Below are positions 15,086-24,710 of a stretch of DNA of 64,000 nucleotides, in pieces. The stretch is from contig NZ_QDFV01000005.1 of the NCBI RefSeq assembly GCF_003075395.1, forward strand, positions 124,001 through 188,000, in the 5' to 3' direction. The notes beneath the pieces were generated by a model, which was not told where the DNA came from, did not search any database, and saw only the letters and a program-made list of their open reading frames with translations. Positions within the stretch are counted from its first letter, which is position 1, and each line of letters starts with the position of its first letter. Source of the stretch: Microbacterium sp. TPD7012. GTDB lineage: Bacteria > Actinomycetota > Actinomycetes > Actinomycetales > Microbacteriaceae. Position numbers and translations under genes: made by a program.

Positions 15086-16063
15086 TCAGACGGCGAGCAG
15101 CTCCTTCTCGAGTCGGGCGTACGACGCCTCCATGCCGTCGGCCATGCCGGTGGCGAGGATCATGTCGCGCGTCTCCTTGTCGGGGTACTCGATGAAGAGC
15201 GTGATGAGGGTCGCGCCGTCCTCCTCGTACAGGTTGAGGTCGTTGAGCGTCTCGACCGGCATCCCGATCATCCGCTCGGTCTGCACGGAGCGGCGCGGGG
15301 CGTCGACCAGGAGTGCCTCGCCCTCGAAGCCGAACGGCTGCCCCTCGGTGTCGCCGACCGGCGCCCACGAGGTGCGGTAGGTCTGACCGACCTCGGTGGC
15401 GACGACGCACTCCGTCATCTCCCAGCCGTCGGGTCCGAGCAGCCACTGCTTCATGAGCTCCGGCTCGTTGTGCGCACGCCAGACGAGCTCGCGCGGACCC
15501 TCGACGAGACGGGTGATGCGCACGTGCGTGTCGTCGAGCAGTTCGACGTTCGTGCCCTTGCCCTGCGCGTAGTCGCGGAGGTCCTGCAGCACGGCGTCGA
15601 GCTGCGACATCGCCATCTTGATGCCCTCGACCTGGCCCATCGAGACGACCTGCTCGATGGCCTCGACCGAGGCGAAGTGGCTCGTCGTCACCATGCGCGT
15701 GCCGTCGGCGGTCGGCTCGAAGGCGAACGTCATCCGCTGCGCGGGGAAGCCCTCCAGCGGCTTGCCGTCTTCGTCGACGAACGAGTCGAGCACCTCGAAG
15801 CGGTGCGGCGCCTCGATCGCGAGGAACTCCCACGATCCCGATGAACGTTCACCCCGGGGGCCGTTCATCGTGTAGACGGCGTGCCCGCCGACCGTGTGGT
15901 CCCAGGCGCTGAAGGTCGCCGGCCATCCGGGAGGGCCCCAGAAGCGCTCGAGCTGACGCGGGTCGCTGTAGGCGCTCCACACCCGGTCGACGGGAGCGGC
16001 GAAATCGGCCACGACCGTCATGGTCAGGTTCTCGGTGTCGGTGATGACGTCGGTGACAGGCAT
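15086..16063 (-). CDS. Tandem SRPBCC (AHSA1-like) domain protein
   Basis: A 325-residue cytosolic protein made of two helix-grip domains. The first (residues 10-165) has VDRVWSAYSDPRQLERFWGP and the second (170-320) ELVWRAHNEPELMKQWLLGP, both typical START/AHSA1 openings that form a hydrophobic ligand cavity. Such proteins usually follow ArsR-type regulators; here the ArsR gene is 2 bp upstream on the same strand. Ligand and partner are unknown. The duplicated domain is longer than the usual single-domain AHSA1 protein of about 150 residues. Confidence 0.88.
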   Translation of the reverse strand: MPVTDVITDTENLTMTVVADFAAPVDRVWSAYSDPRQLERFWGPPGWPATFSAWDHTVGGHAVYTMNGPRGERSSGSWEFLAIEAPHRFEVLDSFVDEDGKPLEGFPAQRMTFAFEPTADGTRMVTTSHFASVEAIEQVVSMGQVEGIKMAMSQLDAVLQDLRDYAQGKGTNVELLDDTHVRITRLVEGPRELVWRAHNEPELMKQWLLGPDGWEMTECVVATEVGQTYRTSWAPVGDTEGQPFGFEGEALLVDAPRRSVQTERMIGMPVETLNDLNLYEEDGATLITLFIEYPDKETRDMILATGMADGMEASYARLEKELLAV

Positions 16064-16065
16064 TG

Positions 16066-16452
16066 TCAGTCCTCTTCCTTGGTTTCGTTATCTTCTCGCT
16101 GGGTCCCTGAGCTTGTCGAAGGGCCGGCCAGCAGGTCGTCGAGTCGGGCGATGCGCGACCGCCACAGCTCTTCGTATCGGGCGAGGAGCGCCCTGGCGCG
16201 GGCGATCATCTCGGGGTTCGCGCGGACGAGCCGCTCGCGTCCCTCGGCGCGCTTGACGATGAGGTTCGCGGCTTCGAGCACGGCCACATGCTTCTGCACC
16301 GCGGCGAACGACATCTCGTATTCGGAGGCGAGGGTCGAGACGGACTGCTCCCGCTCGATCGTCCGACGCAGGATGTCGCGCCGGGTCGACGTCGCCAATG
16401 CGTGGAACACACGGTCGACCTCCGCTTCGCTCAGTTCTCTTTGTGCAACCAT
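16066..16452 (-). CDS. ArsR-family transcriptional regulator of the SRPBCC operon
   Basis: A 128-residue winged-helix repressor. The ArsR helix-turn-helix spans ALATSTRRDILRRTIE through SVSTLASEYEMSFAAVQKHV and a wing at RAEGRERLVRANP. No metal-binding cysteines are present, so it is of the non-metal, SRPBCC-linked type. The last 20 residues (GPSTSSGTQREDNETKEED) are encoded by a family A repeat that has replaced or extended the C-terminus. The ATG lies inside the palindrome at 16446-16459, and no Shine-Dalgarno is visible, so the mRNA may be leaderless and autorepressed. Confidence 0.85.
   Translation of the reverse strand: MVAQRELSEAEVDRVFHALATSTRRDILRRTIEREQSVSTLASEYEMSFAAVQKHVAVLEAANLIVKRAEGRERLVRANPEMIARARALLARYEELWRSRIARLDDLLAGPSTSSGTQREDNETKEED
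16099..16125. repeat. Family A repeat half inside the ArsR C-terminus
   Basis: CTGGGTCCCTGAGCTTGT followed by CGAAGGGCC matches the family A arm exactly as seen at 2020-2046. It is translated as GPSTSSGTQ at the C-terminal end of the regulator. Confidence 0.8.
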
Positions 16453-16459
16453 TTGGTTG
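16446..16459 (-). promoter_or_regulatory. ArsR autoregulatory palindrome over the start codon
   Basis: CAACCATTTGGTTG is an almost perfect palindrome and extends to 8 of 9 matching bases per arm. The start codon complement CAT (16450-16452) lies within it. TAACGT on the minus strand (7-12 bases beyond) is a possible -10 for a leaderless transcript. Confidence 0.55.
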
Positions 16460-16480
16460 TACGTTATGCCTGAGTGAAGG

Positions 16481-16496
16481 CGATGTCAAGACATCG
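16481..16496. terminator. Small perfect inverted repeat after kdpE
   Basis: CGATGTC-AA-GACATCG lies 19 bp beyond the kdpE stop. The loop is too small for a standard hairpin, so terminator function is tentative; it could also be a protein-binding palindrome. Confidence 0.3.
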
Positions 16497-16514
16497 ACGC
16501 AGAAACACCCCGCG

Positions 16515-17207
16515 TCACCCCACCATGCCCTCCAGCCGATACCCCATCCCCGGCTCGGTGAGGATGTGGACCGGATGCGAGGGATCGGCCTCGAGCTTCC
16601 TGCGGAGCTGCGACACGTAGAGACGGAGGTACCCGGTGTCCTCGGCGTGCTCGGTCCCCCAGATGCTCGTGAGCAGCGTCTTCCGCGTCACCAGCTTGCC
16701 CGGGTTGCGGATGAGGAGCTCGATCATCTGCCACTCGGTGGGCGTGAGGCGGATGTGCTCGTCACCCTCCGCTCCGGCGCGGACGACGCTGTGCGCGGAG
16801 AGGTCGATGGTCACGTCCCCCAGGTGCGCGATCGGCGCCGTGGTGTCCTGCGGGACGCGCCGCGTCAGCGCCCGGATCCGCGCGAGCAGCTCCTGCACGG
16901 CGAACGGCTTCGTGATGTAGTCGTCGGCTCCGGCGTCGAGCGCCTCGACCTTGTCCGCGGCGCCCGCGCGTCCGGACACGACCAGGATGGGCGCCTGCGA
17001 CCATCCGCGGATGCCCTCGATCACCTCGATGCCGTCGAGCCGCGGCATGCCCAGGTCCAGGAGGAAGATGTCCGGCTGATGGTCGATCCCGGCAGCGATC
17101 GCCTGCGCGCCGTCGGGGGCGGTGACGACCTCGTACCCCTTCGCGCTGAGGGTGATCCGCAGGGCGCGGACGATCTGCGGGTCGTCGTCGGCGATCAGGA
17201 TCTTCAT
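16515..17207 (-). CDS. kdpE: Response regulator KdpE
   Basis: A 230-residue OmpR-type regulator. The receiver domain shows the acidic pair in ADDDP (residues 6-8), phosphoacceptor Asp in FLLDLGMPRLDG near residue 52 and the conserved Lys in YITKPF near 102. The C-terminal winged helix has LTPTEWQMIELLIRNPGKLV and the KdpE-type YLRLYVSQLRRKLE. It should activate kdpFABC on low potassium or osmotic stress after phosphorylation by KdpD, whose gene overlaps it by 4 bases (ATGA). It is the last gene of the operon. Confidence 0.95.
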   Translation of the reverse strand: MKILIADDDPQIVRALRITLSAKGYEVVTAPDGAQAIAAGIDHQPDIFLLDLGMPRLDGIEVIEGIRGWSQAPILVVSGRAGAADKVEALDAGADDYITKPFAVQELLARIRALTRRVPQDTTAPIAHLGDVTIDLSAHSVVRAGAEGDEHIRLTPTEWQMIELLIRNPGKLVTRKTLLTSIWGTEHAEDTGYLRLYVSQLRRKLEADPSHPVHILTEPGMGYRLEGMVG

Positions 17208-19726
17208 GGTGCGTCCTCCACGGTCTCGGATGCGGATGCGTCTGCCGGCGCGGTCGGCAGCGAGATGACCATCGTGAGTCCCCCGCCCGGCGAATCCTCG
17301 GGGATGAGCGTGCCGTGCATGGCCTCGACGAAGCCGCGAGACAGGGCGAGCCCGAGTCCGAGACCGGTCGAGTTGTCGGTGTCGCCCAGGCGCTGGAAGG
17401 GCAGGAAGATGTCGTCCTTCTTCTCCGCGGGGACGCCCGGTCCGTGGTCGATGATCCTGATCTCGAGCTGACCGCCGAACGTGCTGGTGCTGATGTGCAC
17501 CGGAGGTCCGTCCGGGTTGTACCGGTGCGCGTTGGCGAGCAGGTTCACGAGAACGCGCTGCAGCAGCACCGGGTCGGCGTGCGCGAGAGCGTCTCCGTGG
17601 TTCAGGGCCAGCGAGACGTCGGTGGGACCGAGATGGAGTTCGTCGAGGGCGGGCGCGATGACCTCTGCAGGGTCGGTCGGCATGTCGGCGATCGACAGCA
17701 CGCCCGTCTGCAGACGACTCACGTCGAGAAGATCGGTGACGAGCGTCGCGAGAGCCGTGAGGCTCTCATCCGCGGTCTCAAGGAGCTCCTGCTTGTCCGC
17801 GGTCGCGAGCTCGGGGCCGGCCGCGCGCAGGCCGCCCACCGCCGCGGATGCCGCCGCGAGAGGACGACGGAGGTCGTGGCTGAGCGCCGAGAGGAGCGCG
17901 CCGCGGACGCGATCGGATGCCGCGATCGGCTCGATCTGCTTCGCGGTGTGCTCGAGCTGCTGATGCTCGAGGGCCGCGGCGAGCTGCGCCGTCACGACCG
18001 CGAGGAGCCGCCGCTCGGATGCCGCGATGTCGGCGCCGTGCAGTTCGAGGACCGCGTCGTCGCCGATCCGCACCTCGGTGTGGCGATTGTCCGGGAGCGG
18101 TTCTCCGGCACGCGCGAGGACGTCCTCTCCCCGGACGAGACGGACGCCGGGCAGCTGGAACGCCTCGCGGGTGCGGTCGACGAGCGCCTGCACCGCGTTG
18201 TCTCCACGGAGCACGCTGCCCGCGATCGTCTGGATGAGCTCGGATTCGGCCGCCGATCGACGCGCGGCTCGGGTGTACCGGGCGGCACGATCCACGATGA
18301 AGCTCACGAGGCTCGCGATGACCACGTACAGGCACAGCGCGAGCAGGTGATGCGGCTCGTGGATGTGGATCGTGAAGAGCGGTTCGATGAAGAGGTAGTC
18401 GAGCGTGAGACCGGAGAGCACGGCGGCGAACAGCGCCGGCCAGATGCCTCCGACAAGAGCCACCACGACGACCAGGAGCTGGAAGCTCAGCACGTCGGTG
18501 GTGATCGACTCCGGACTCCGGAACACGCTGAGCAGCGCGGTGAGCAGCGGCCCGCCCAGGAGAGCGACGACGAGACCGAGGATCCGGCGCTTGCGGGTGA
18601 GCGCGCCCGTCAGCGGAGGAAGCGCGAAGCGTCGTCCGGCAGCCCCGTGATTGACCATGTGCACGTCGATGTCGCCCGACTCCCGCACCACCGTCGCGCC
18701 GATCCCCGGGCCGGTGAAGGCCGCGGCGAGGCGTCCGCGACGGCTGGCGCCGAGGACGAGCTGCGTCGCGTTCACGGAGCGTGCGAACTCCACGAGCGAT
18801 GTCGGGATGTCGTCTCCGATGACCTGGTGATAGGTCCCGTTGAGCTTCTCGACGAGCGTCCGCTGCTCCGCGAGGGCGACCGGGTTGCTCGCGCGCAGGC
18901 CGTCCTGACTCGTCACATGCACGGCCAGCAGCTCGCCGCCGGCCGAACGCGACGCGATGCGGGCGCCACGACGGAGCAGCGTCTCTCCCTCGATGCCGCC
19001 GGTGAGGGCGACGACGACGCGCTCGCGCGCCTCCCAGGTCGAGTCGATGCCCTGCTCCTGCCGGTAGCCCTTCAGTGCCTGGTCGACCTCGTCGGCGAGC
19101 CAGATCAGGGCCAGCTCGCGGAGCGCCGTCAGGTTGCCGAGCCGGAAGTAGTTGGACAGCGCCGCGTCGATGCGCTCCGCCGGGTAGACGAACCCGCCGC
19201 TGAGGCGGTCGCGCAGCGCCTGCGGGGCCAGGTCGACGACCTCGATCTGATCCGCGCTGCGCAGGAAGCTGTCGGGCACCGTCTCGCGCTGGGGCACGCG
19301 CGTGATCTGCTCGACGACGTCGTTCAGGGATTCGATGTGCTGGATGTTCAGGGTCGAGATCACGCTGATGCCGGCATCGAGGAGGACCTCGACATCCTGC
19401 CAGCGCTTCTCGTTCTCCGAACCCGTGGCGTTGGTGTGCGCCAGTTCGTCGACCAGCGCGATCCGGGGTCGGCGCGCCAGCACGGCGGCCAGATCCATCT
19501 CCTCGAGGTCGACCCCGCGGTGGGCGAATCGGGCGCGCGGCACCGCGGGTATCCCGTCGGTCATCGCGGCCGTCGCCGCACGTCCGTGCGTCTCAACGAT
19601 CCCGATGACGACGTCCTTGCCCTCGGCCAGCAGACGCCGGCCCTCCTCGAGCATGGTGAAGGTCTTGCCGACGCCGGGGGCGGCGCCGAGCAGGACGCTG
19701 AGCCGCCCCCGTTTCGACATCGTCAT
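17204..19726 (-). CDS. kdpD: Potassium sensor histidine kinase KdpD
   Basis: An 840-residue sensor. The N-terminal KdpD domain carries Walker A GAAPGVGKTFTML (residues 13-25) and the DELAHTNA box. A universal stress protein domain follows near 250-365 (LVLGASRRGRLAAAF). Four membrane helices span about 380-500, then a GAF-like segment and the kinase core. The H box SALSHDLRRPLAAASA is near residue 618, with N box NLLANAHRYNPDG and G boxes DHGPGVP and GLGLGLAL. It overlaps kdpC by 4 bases and kdpE by 4 bases. Confidence 0.95.
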   Translation of the reverse strand: MTMSKRGRLSVLLGAAPGVGKTFTMLEEGRRLLAEGKDVVIGIVETHGRAATAAMTDGIPAVPRARFAHRGVDLEEMDLAAVLARRPRIALVDELAHTNATGSENEKRWQDVEVLLDAGISVISTLNIQHIESLNDVVEQITRVPQRETVPDSFLRSADQIEVVDLAPQALRDRLSGGFVYPAERIDAALSNYFRLGNLTALRELALIWLADEVDQALKGYRQEQGIDSTWEARERVVVALTGGIEGETLLRRGARIASRSAGGELLAVHVTSQDGLRASNPVALAEQRTLVEKLNGTYHQVIGDDIPTSLVEFARSVNATQLVLGASRRGRLAAAFTGPGIGATVVRESGDIDVHMVNHGAAGRRFALPPLTGALTRKRRILGLVVALLGGPLLTALLSVFRSPESITTDVLSFQLLVVVVALVGGIWPALFAAVLSGLTLDYLFIEPLFTIHIHEPHHLLALCLYVVIASLVSFIVDRAARYTRAARRSAAESELIQTIAGSVLRGDNAVQALVDRTREAFQLPGVRLVRGEDVLARAGEPLPDNRHTEVRIGDDAVLELHGADIAASERRLLAVVTAQLAAALEHQQLEHTAKQIEPIAASDRVRGALLSALSHDLRRPLAAASAAVGGLRAAGPELATADKQELLETADESLTALATLVTDLLDVSRLQTGVLSIADMPTDPAEVIAPALDELHLGPTDVSLALNHGDALAHADPVLLQRVLVNLLANAHRYNPDGPPVHISTSTFGGQLEIRIIDHGPGVPAEKKDDIFLPFQRLGDTDNSTGLGLGLALSRGFVEAMHGTLIPEDSPGGGLTMVISLPTAPADASASETVEDAP

Positions 19727-20337
19727 CCCTCCCGTTCGTCCAGGGCGAGGTTGAGCTCGAGCACGTTGACCGTGGAGGCGCCGAGATAGCCGAGGTCGGG
19801 ACCGTTCGTGTGCGCGGCAACGAGCGCTCGCACGTCATCGACCGAGAGGCCGCGTTCCTCGGCGACACGGGCGACCTGGATCGCCGCGTACTCCGGGCTG
19901 ATGTGCGGATCGAGGCCAGACGACGATGCGGTCACCGCGTCGACGGGCACATCCTCCTCGGCGACGCCGTTGAACTCGGCGACCTGCGTCTTGCGCTCGG
20001 TGATCGCGGCGATGAGATCCGTGTTCTCGGGCCCGTAGTTCGAGCCCGATGACGCACCCCCGTCGTAGCCGTCGCCCGCGGCGGACGGACGCGGCTGGAA
20101 GTACTCCGGAAGCGGGTCGCCCTCGGCATCCGCGAAGGACTGGCCGATCAGCGAGGAGCCGACCGGCGAGCCCTGGGAGTCGGTCACCATGGATCCGTTG
20201 GCCTGAGCCGGCAGCGCCAGCTGGCCGACCAGGGTGATCACGAGCGTGTATACGACGCCCAGGACGATGGTGAAGAGCGCCATCGCGCGGGTGGCGACCC
20301 AGATCGTCCGTCCCGCTTGGCGGGTTGAGGTGTTCAT
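19723..20337 (-). CDS. kdpC: Potassium-transporting ATPase subunit KdpC
   Basis: A 204-residue subunit with one N-terminal membrane helix (MALFTIVLGVVYTLVITLVG) and an extracytoplasmic or peripheral domain containing the family landmarks GSSLIGQSF, YFQPRPSA, SGSNYGPEN and DAVTASSSGLDPHISPEYA. KdpC stabilises the KdpFABC complex and helps nucleotide binding by KdpB. It lies 22 bp after kdpB and overlaps kdpD by 4 bases, placing structural and regulatory genes in one transcript. Confidence 0.95.
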   Translation of the reverse strand: MNTSTRQAGRTIWVATRAMALFTIVLGVVYTLVITLVGQLALPAQANGSMVTDSQGSPVGSSLIGQSFADAEGDPLPEYFQPRPSAAGDGYDGGASSGSNYGPENTDLIAAITERKTQVAEFNGVAEEDVPVDAVTASSSGLDPHISPEYAAIQVARVAEERGLSVDDVRALVAAHTNGPDLGYLGASTVNVLELNLALDEREG

Positions 20338-20359
20338 TTCTTTCCTTCTTTCGCGGCTG

Positions 20360-22507
20360 TCAGAAGCCGGGGATGAGACGCACGAGGAGGTCGATCAGCC
20401 AGATGCCGATGAACGGGGTGATCACGCCGCCGAGGCCGTAGACCGCGAGGTTGCGTCCGAGGATGCTCGAGGCGTCGCCGGGCCGGTACTTCACGCCTCG
20501 CAGCGCGAGCGGGATGAGGAAGACGATCACGATCGCGTTGAAGATGATCGCCGACAGCACGGCGGATGCCGGGGAGTGCAGCCCCATGATGTTCAGCGCT
20601 CCGAGCTGCGGGAACACCCCCATGAACATCGCCGGGATGATCGCGAAGTACTTCGCGATGTCGTTGGCGATCGAGAACGTGGTCAGCGCGCCGCGCGTGA
20701 TGAGCAGCTGCTTGCCGATCCGGACGATGTCGATGAGCTTCGACGGGTCGGAGTCGAGGTCGACCATGTTGCCGGCCTCCTTCGCCGCCGACGTGCCGGA
20801 GTTCATCGCCACGCCCACATCCGCCTGCGCGAGTGCGGGAGCGTCGTTCGTGCCGTCGCCGGTCATCGCGACGAGGTTGCCGCCGTCCTGCTCCTTGCGG
20901 ATGTAGGCGAGCTTGTCCTCGGGGGTCGCTTCGGCGAGGAAGTCGTCGACTCCGGCCTCCTTGGCGATCGCCGCGGCCGTCAGCGGGTTGTCGCCCGTGA
21001 TCATGACGGTGCGGATGCCCATGGCGCGCATCTCCGCGAACTTCGCGGGGAGCCCTTCCTTGACGACATCCTTCAGATGCACGACGCCCAGAAGACGGCC
21101 TTCGCCCGCACGGTTCTTCGTCGCCACGACGAGCGGGGTGCCGCCCGACTGGGAGATCGCCTCCACGGCATCCTCGATCTCGGCCAGCGCGCTGCTGGGC
21201 AGGCGATCGCCCTCGCCTTCGAGCCAGGCGACGACCGCCGACGTGGCGCCCTTGCGGATGCTGACCCCGTCCGGGGTGTCGAGCCCCGACATGCGGGTCT
21301 GCGCGGTGAACGGGACGATCTCACCCTCCGCACTCGATCCGACGATCGCACCCTTGTCTCTGGCGAGCTCGACGATCGAGGCGCCCTCCGGCGTGGGGTC
21401 CGCCAGCGAGGACAGCGCGGCCGTCAGGATCAGCTCCTCCTGCGGCACGCCGCTGACGGGCACGAAAGCGCTCGCGCGGCGGTTGCCGTAGGTGATGGTC
21501 CCCGTCTTGTCGAGAAGCAGGGTGGTCACGTCGCCGGCCGCCTCGACGGCACGGCCGGACATCGCCAGGACGTTCCGCTGGACGAGCCGGTCCATGCCCG
21601 CGATGCCGATGGCGCTGAGCAGCGCACCGATCGTCGTGGGGATGAGGCAGACGAGAAGCGCGATCAGCACCGTGACGCTCACCGGTGCGGCGGCGTACGA
21701 CGCGATCGGGTTCAGGGTCAGGGCGACGACCACGAAGATGATCGAGAGCGAGGCGAGCAGGATGTTCAGCGCGATCTCGTTCGGCGTCTTCTGTCGCGAC
21801 GCCCCCTCGACCAGGGCGATCATCCGATCGACGAAGGTCTCACCCGGCTTGGAGGTGATGCGCACGACGATGCGGTCGGACAGCACGCGGGTGCCGCCGG
21901 TCACCGCAGAGCGGTCGCCACCGGATTCCCGCACGACCGGGGCGGACTCGCCCGTGATGGCGGATTCATCGACCGAGGCGATGCCCCAGACGATGTCTCC
22001 GTCGCCCGGGATCAGCTCGCCCGCCGAGACGACCACGACATCTCCCAGCGACAGCTCGGCAGACGACACGTCGGACGACGGCGTGCGCTCGGCCGGAGCA
22101 TCGCCGAGTGCGTCGTACTCGGCGACGCGATGGGCCATCGTGCTGGTGCGGGTCTTGCGCAGGGTCTCGGCCTGGGCCTTGCCCCGTCCCTCGGCGATGG
22201 ACTCCGCGAGGTTCGCGAAGAGGACCGTGAGCCACAGCCACACGGCGATCGCGCCGGTGAACGACCAGGGCACGGTCGTGCCGCCCGAGTCCGCTGCGCC
22301 GCCGATGAAGGGCTCCGCGACGGCGAGAACCGTGGTCAGAGCGGCGCCGAGCCAGACCAGGAGCATGACGGGGTTGCGCCACTGCTCGCGCGGGTCGAGC
22401 TTGCGGACTGCGCCGGGGAGCGCGGCTCGGACCTGCTCCCAGGTGAACCCTCCGCGTTGCGCGGGTTTCGCCGCCGTTTCCGGACGGGTTTCGGTTGTCG
22501 TCGACAT
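20360..22507 (-). CDS. kdpB: Potassium-transporting P-type ATPase subunit KdpB
   Basis: A 715-residue P-type ATPase. The phosphorylation motif [12 protein letters not shown], the actuator motif ITGESAPV and the hinge [18 protein letters not shown] are all intact. Transmembrane helices occur near residues 45-100, 235-300 and 600-715. It hydrolyses ATP to drive potassium uptake through KdpA. The length equals the family norm. It lies 6 bp downstream of kdpA and shows normal codon use. Confidence 0.97.
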   Translation of the reverse strand: MSTTTETRPETAAKPAQRGGFTWEQVRAALPGAVRKLDPREQWRNPVMLLVWLGAALTTVLAVAEPFIGGAADSGGTTVPWSFTGAIAVWLWLTVLFANLAESIAEGRGKAQAETLRKTRTSTMAHRVAEYDALGDAPAERTPSSDVSSAELSLGDVVVVSAGELIPGDGDIVWGIASVDESAITGESAPVVRESGGDRSAVTGGTRVLSDRIVVRITSKPGETFVDRMIALVEGASRQKTPNEIALNILLASLSIIFVVVALTLNPIASYAAAPVSVTVLIALLVCLIPTTIGALLSAIGIAGMDRLVQRNVLAMSGRAVEAAGDVTTLLLDKTGTITYGNRRASAFVPVSGVPQEELILTAALSSLADPTPEGASIVELARDKGAIVGSSAEGEIVPFTAQTRMSGLDTPDGVSIRKGATSAVVAWLEGEGDRLPSSALAEIEDAVEAISQSGGTPLVVATKNRAGEGRLLGVVHLKDVVKEGLPAKFAEMRAMGIRTVMITGDNPLTAAAIAKEAGVDDFLAEATPEDKLAYIRKEQDGGNLVAMTGDGTNDAPALAQADVGVAMNSGTSAAKEAGNMVDLDSDPSKLIDIVRIGKQLLITRGALTTFSIANDIAKYFAIIPAMFMGVFPQLGALNIMGLHSPASAVLSAIIFNAIVIVFLIPLALRGVKYRPGDASSILGRNLAVYGLGGVITPFIGIWLIDLLVRLIPGF

Positions 22508-22513
22508 GATGTT

Positions 22514-24187
22514 TTACATCAGCCCTTCTGCCAGGGGACCCAGCGCGAGAACGGGGAAGAACGTGAGTGCGGTCACCAGGACGGTGACGGCGGTGAGCAG
22601 CCCCACGAACATCGGTCGATGCGTGGGCAGGGTGCCCGAGGTGGTCGGGACCTTGTCCTGGGCTGCGAAGGAGCCGGCGAGCGCGAGCACGAAGACGATC
22701 GGCACGAATCGTCCGAGCAGGATCACCACGCCGAGCGCGGTGTTCAGCCACGGAGTGTTCGCCGTGAGACCGGCGAAAGCCGATCCGTTGTTGTTCGCCG
22801 CCGATGTGAACGCGTACAGGACCTCCGACATCCCGTGGATGCCCGGGTTCCAGATCGAGGTGCTCTCGAGCTCCTCTCGCACACCGGGGATCGCGAAGCT
22901 GAGCGCGGTCCCGCCCAGCACGAGCGTCGGCATCACCAGGATGTAGAGGGCGGCGAGCTTGATCTCCTTCGGACCGATCTTCTTCCCGAGGTACTCGGGG
23001 GTGCGACCGATCAGCAGACCGGAGATGAAGACGGCGATCACGGCGAGGATCAGCATCGCGTAGAGACCGGAGCCGACACCACCCGGCGAGACCTCGCCGA
23101 GCATCATGTTGAGCATCGGCATCATGCCGCCGAGCGCCGTGTAGGAATCGTGCATGGAGTTCACTGCACCCGTCGAGGTGCCGGTGCTCGTGGTCGCGAA
23201 CAGCGTGGATCCGATGATCCCGAATCGCTGCTCCTTGCCCTCCATCGCGCCGCCGGCGAGCTCGGGCGCCGTGCCCTTGCCGACCGACTCGAGTGCGGTG
23301 AGGATCACGAACGACACCGTGTACAGGGTGGCCATGACGCCGAGGATCGCGTAGCCCTGACGGTTGTCGGAGACGATCCTGCCGAACGTGCGCGGCAGGG
23401 AGAACGGGATCAGCAGCATCAGGATGACCTGGAAGACGTTCGTCCACGCCGTGGGGTTCTCGAACGGGTGCGAGGAGTTCGCGTTGAAGAAGCCGCCGCC
23501 GTTCGTGCCGAGGAGCTTGATCGCCTCCTGCGAGGCGACCGGGCCGCCCGGGATGGTCTGCTCACCCCCGGTGAGGGTCGAGACGGTGGTGAAGCCGTTG
23601 AAGTTCTGGATGACTCCGCCGACCAGGAGGACGACCGCTCCGATCACCGCGATCGGGAGCAGCAGACGCAGCGTCCCCCGCGTCAGGTCCACCCAGAAGT
23701 TGCCGATCGTGCCGGAGCGACGGTAGGCGAAGCCGCGGACGAGCGCGATCGCGACGGCGATGCCGACGGCCGCGGAGACGAAGTTCTGCACGGCGAGGCC
23801 GGCGAACTGGACGGTGTAGCCCACCGTCAGCTCCGGCGAGTACGACTGCCAGTTCGTGTTGCCGACGAACGACGCCGCCGTGTTGAACGACAGGTGCTCC
23901 GACGGCGCCCCGAGACCCAGGGAGTACGGCAGCCACTGCTGCGTGCGCTGCAGGACGTAGACGATGAGCAGTCCGACCGCGGAGAACGCGAGCACTCCGC
24001 GCAGGTAGGCCTGCCAGGTCTGCTCGGCCTGGGAGTCGACGCCGATGATCTTGTAGATCCCGCGTTCGACCCTCCAGTCCTTGCGCGAGGTGTAGACCCA
24101 CGCCATGTAGTCGCCGACGGGCCGGTAGAGGACGCCGATGACGAGCGCGACCGAGGCGAAGGCGAGAAGTGCGTACCACCACGTCAT
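22514..24187 (-). CDS. kdpA: Potassium-transporting ATPase subunit KdpA
   Basis: A 557-residue potassium channel-like subunit with ten or more helices. The selectivity-filter-like loops are visible: [50 protein letters not shown] and [12 protein letters not shown]. The ATG at 24187 shares its A with the kdpF stop (TGATG), which fixes the start although the frame stays open upstream. It works with KdpB, KdpC and KdpF in the inner membrane. Confidence 0.96.
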   Translation of the reverse strand: MTWWYALLAFASVALVIGVLYRPVGDYMAWVYTSRKDWRVERGIYKIIGVDSQAEQTWQAYLRGVLAFSAVGLLIVYVLQRTQQWLPYSLGLGAPSEHLSFNTAASFVGNTNWQSYSPELTVGYTVQFAGLAVQNFVSAAVGIAVAIALVRGFAYRRSGTIGNFWVDLTRGTLRLLLPIAVIGAVVLLVGGVIQNFNGFTTVSTLTGGEQTIPGGPVASQEAIKLLGTNGGGFFNANSSHPFENPTAWTNVFQVILMLLIPFSLPRTFGRIVSDNRQGYAILGVMATLYTVSFVILTALESVGKGTAPELAGGAMEGKEQRFGIIGSTLFATTSTGTSTGAVNSMHDSYTALGGMMPMLNMMLGEVSPGGVGSGLYAMLILAVIAVFISGLLIGRTPEYLGKKIGPKEIKLAALYILVMPTLVLGGTALSFAIPGVREELESTSIWNPGIHGMSEVLYAFTSAANNNGSAFAGLTANTPWLNTALGVVILLGRFVPIVFVLALAGSFAAQDKVPTTSGTLPTHRPMFVGLLTAVTVLVTALTFFPVLALGPLAEGLM

Positions 24188-24276
24188 CAGAATCGCTCCG
24201 GTTTCACGAGGGCGACGACGAGATAGACGATCGCCGAGATGCCGAGGACGGCCGCAAGGAGCTCGAACACGATCAC
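24187..24276 (-). CDS. kdpF: KdpF small subunit
   Basis: A 29-residue single-helix protein, [20 protein letters not shown] followed by VALVKPERF, starting with GTG at 24274-24276 and ending in TGA overlapping kdpA. The VALVKPERF tail is typical of KdpF, which lies in the membrane beside KdpA and stabilises the complex. Its GTG overlaps the stop of the small ORF upstream (GTGA). Confidence 0.92.
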   Translation of the reverse strand: MIVFELLAAVLGISAIVYLVVALVKPERF

Positions 24277-24368
24277 AGCTTCTCCACCGCCTTCCCCAGG
24301 AATCCGACAACCACGAACAGGACGATCACGCCCAGCACGTAGACGATGTCAAGCACAACAAGCTCCAT
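24273..24368 (-). CDS. 31-residue membrane protein ahead of kdpF
   Basis: ATG at 24366-24368, stop overlapping the kdpF GTG by 3 bases. The sequence [20 protein letters not shown] continues as [11 protein letters not shown]: one hydrophobic helix with an acidic start and a basic end, similar in size and shape to KdpF but not in sequence. The coupled overlap argues that it is translated. It may be an extra small Kdp subunit or a translational leader for kdpF. No experimental role is known to me. Confidence 0.6.
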   Translation of the reverse strand: MELVVLDIVYVLGVIVLFVVVGFLGKAVEKL

Positions 24369-24710
24369 TCGAAGGACCACGTCAGCACACGCTGACCGGA
24401 CTGCCCACTGCGGGCGCAATCACCGATCAAACACCCGGCGGCGGCCCGGGAATGCCGTTCTAACGGAACGCATACGCCGACTCCGACGACTCTCATGGGT
24501 CCCTAACGAATCCGGGATGAGACGCCGAAGTCCGACCCGGGATCCCCCTTCCGCAGCTGCTGCGCGTGCTCTCCGACGACCCGCATGAGTTCCGTAGAGA
24601 CGCGTTCCCCGCGGCGGGAAGGCGCCGTAGGACTGAGGCATGAACTCCATGGAGATCCCTCCCACCCGACGACCCGGCAGTCCCCCAGCTCGGACGGATG
24701 CGTCGTGAGC
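24369..24710. other. Kdp upstream region without a confident gene
   Basis: This 342-bp gap should hold the kdp promoter and KdpE site. I see an imperfect inverted repeat CGTTCTAACGGAACG at about 24454-24468 but no clear -35/-10 pair. Open frames on both strands have poor codon use and look like chance. The hypothetical gene at 24711 may begin as early as 24585. Confidence 0.4.

Noticed and set aside
17315..19789. An 824-codon open frame on the plus strand
   Set aside because: Antisense to kdpD with no recognisable domain; kdpD motifs are complete on the other strand.
20234..24226. A 1330-codon open frame on the plus strand
   Set aside because: It lies antisense to kdpB and kdpA and its product is Asp/Arg/Glu-rich low complexity, the usual shadow of high-GC genes.
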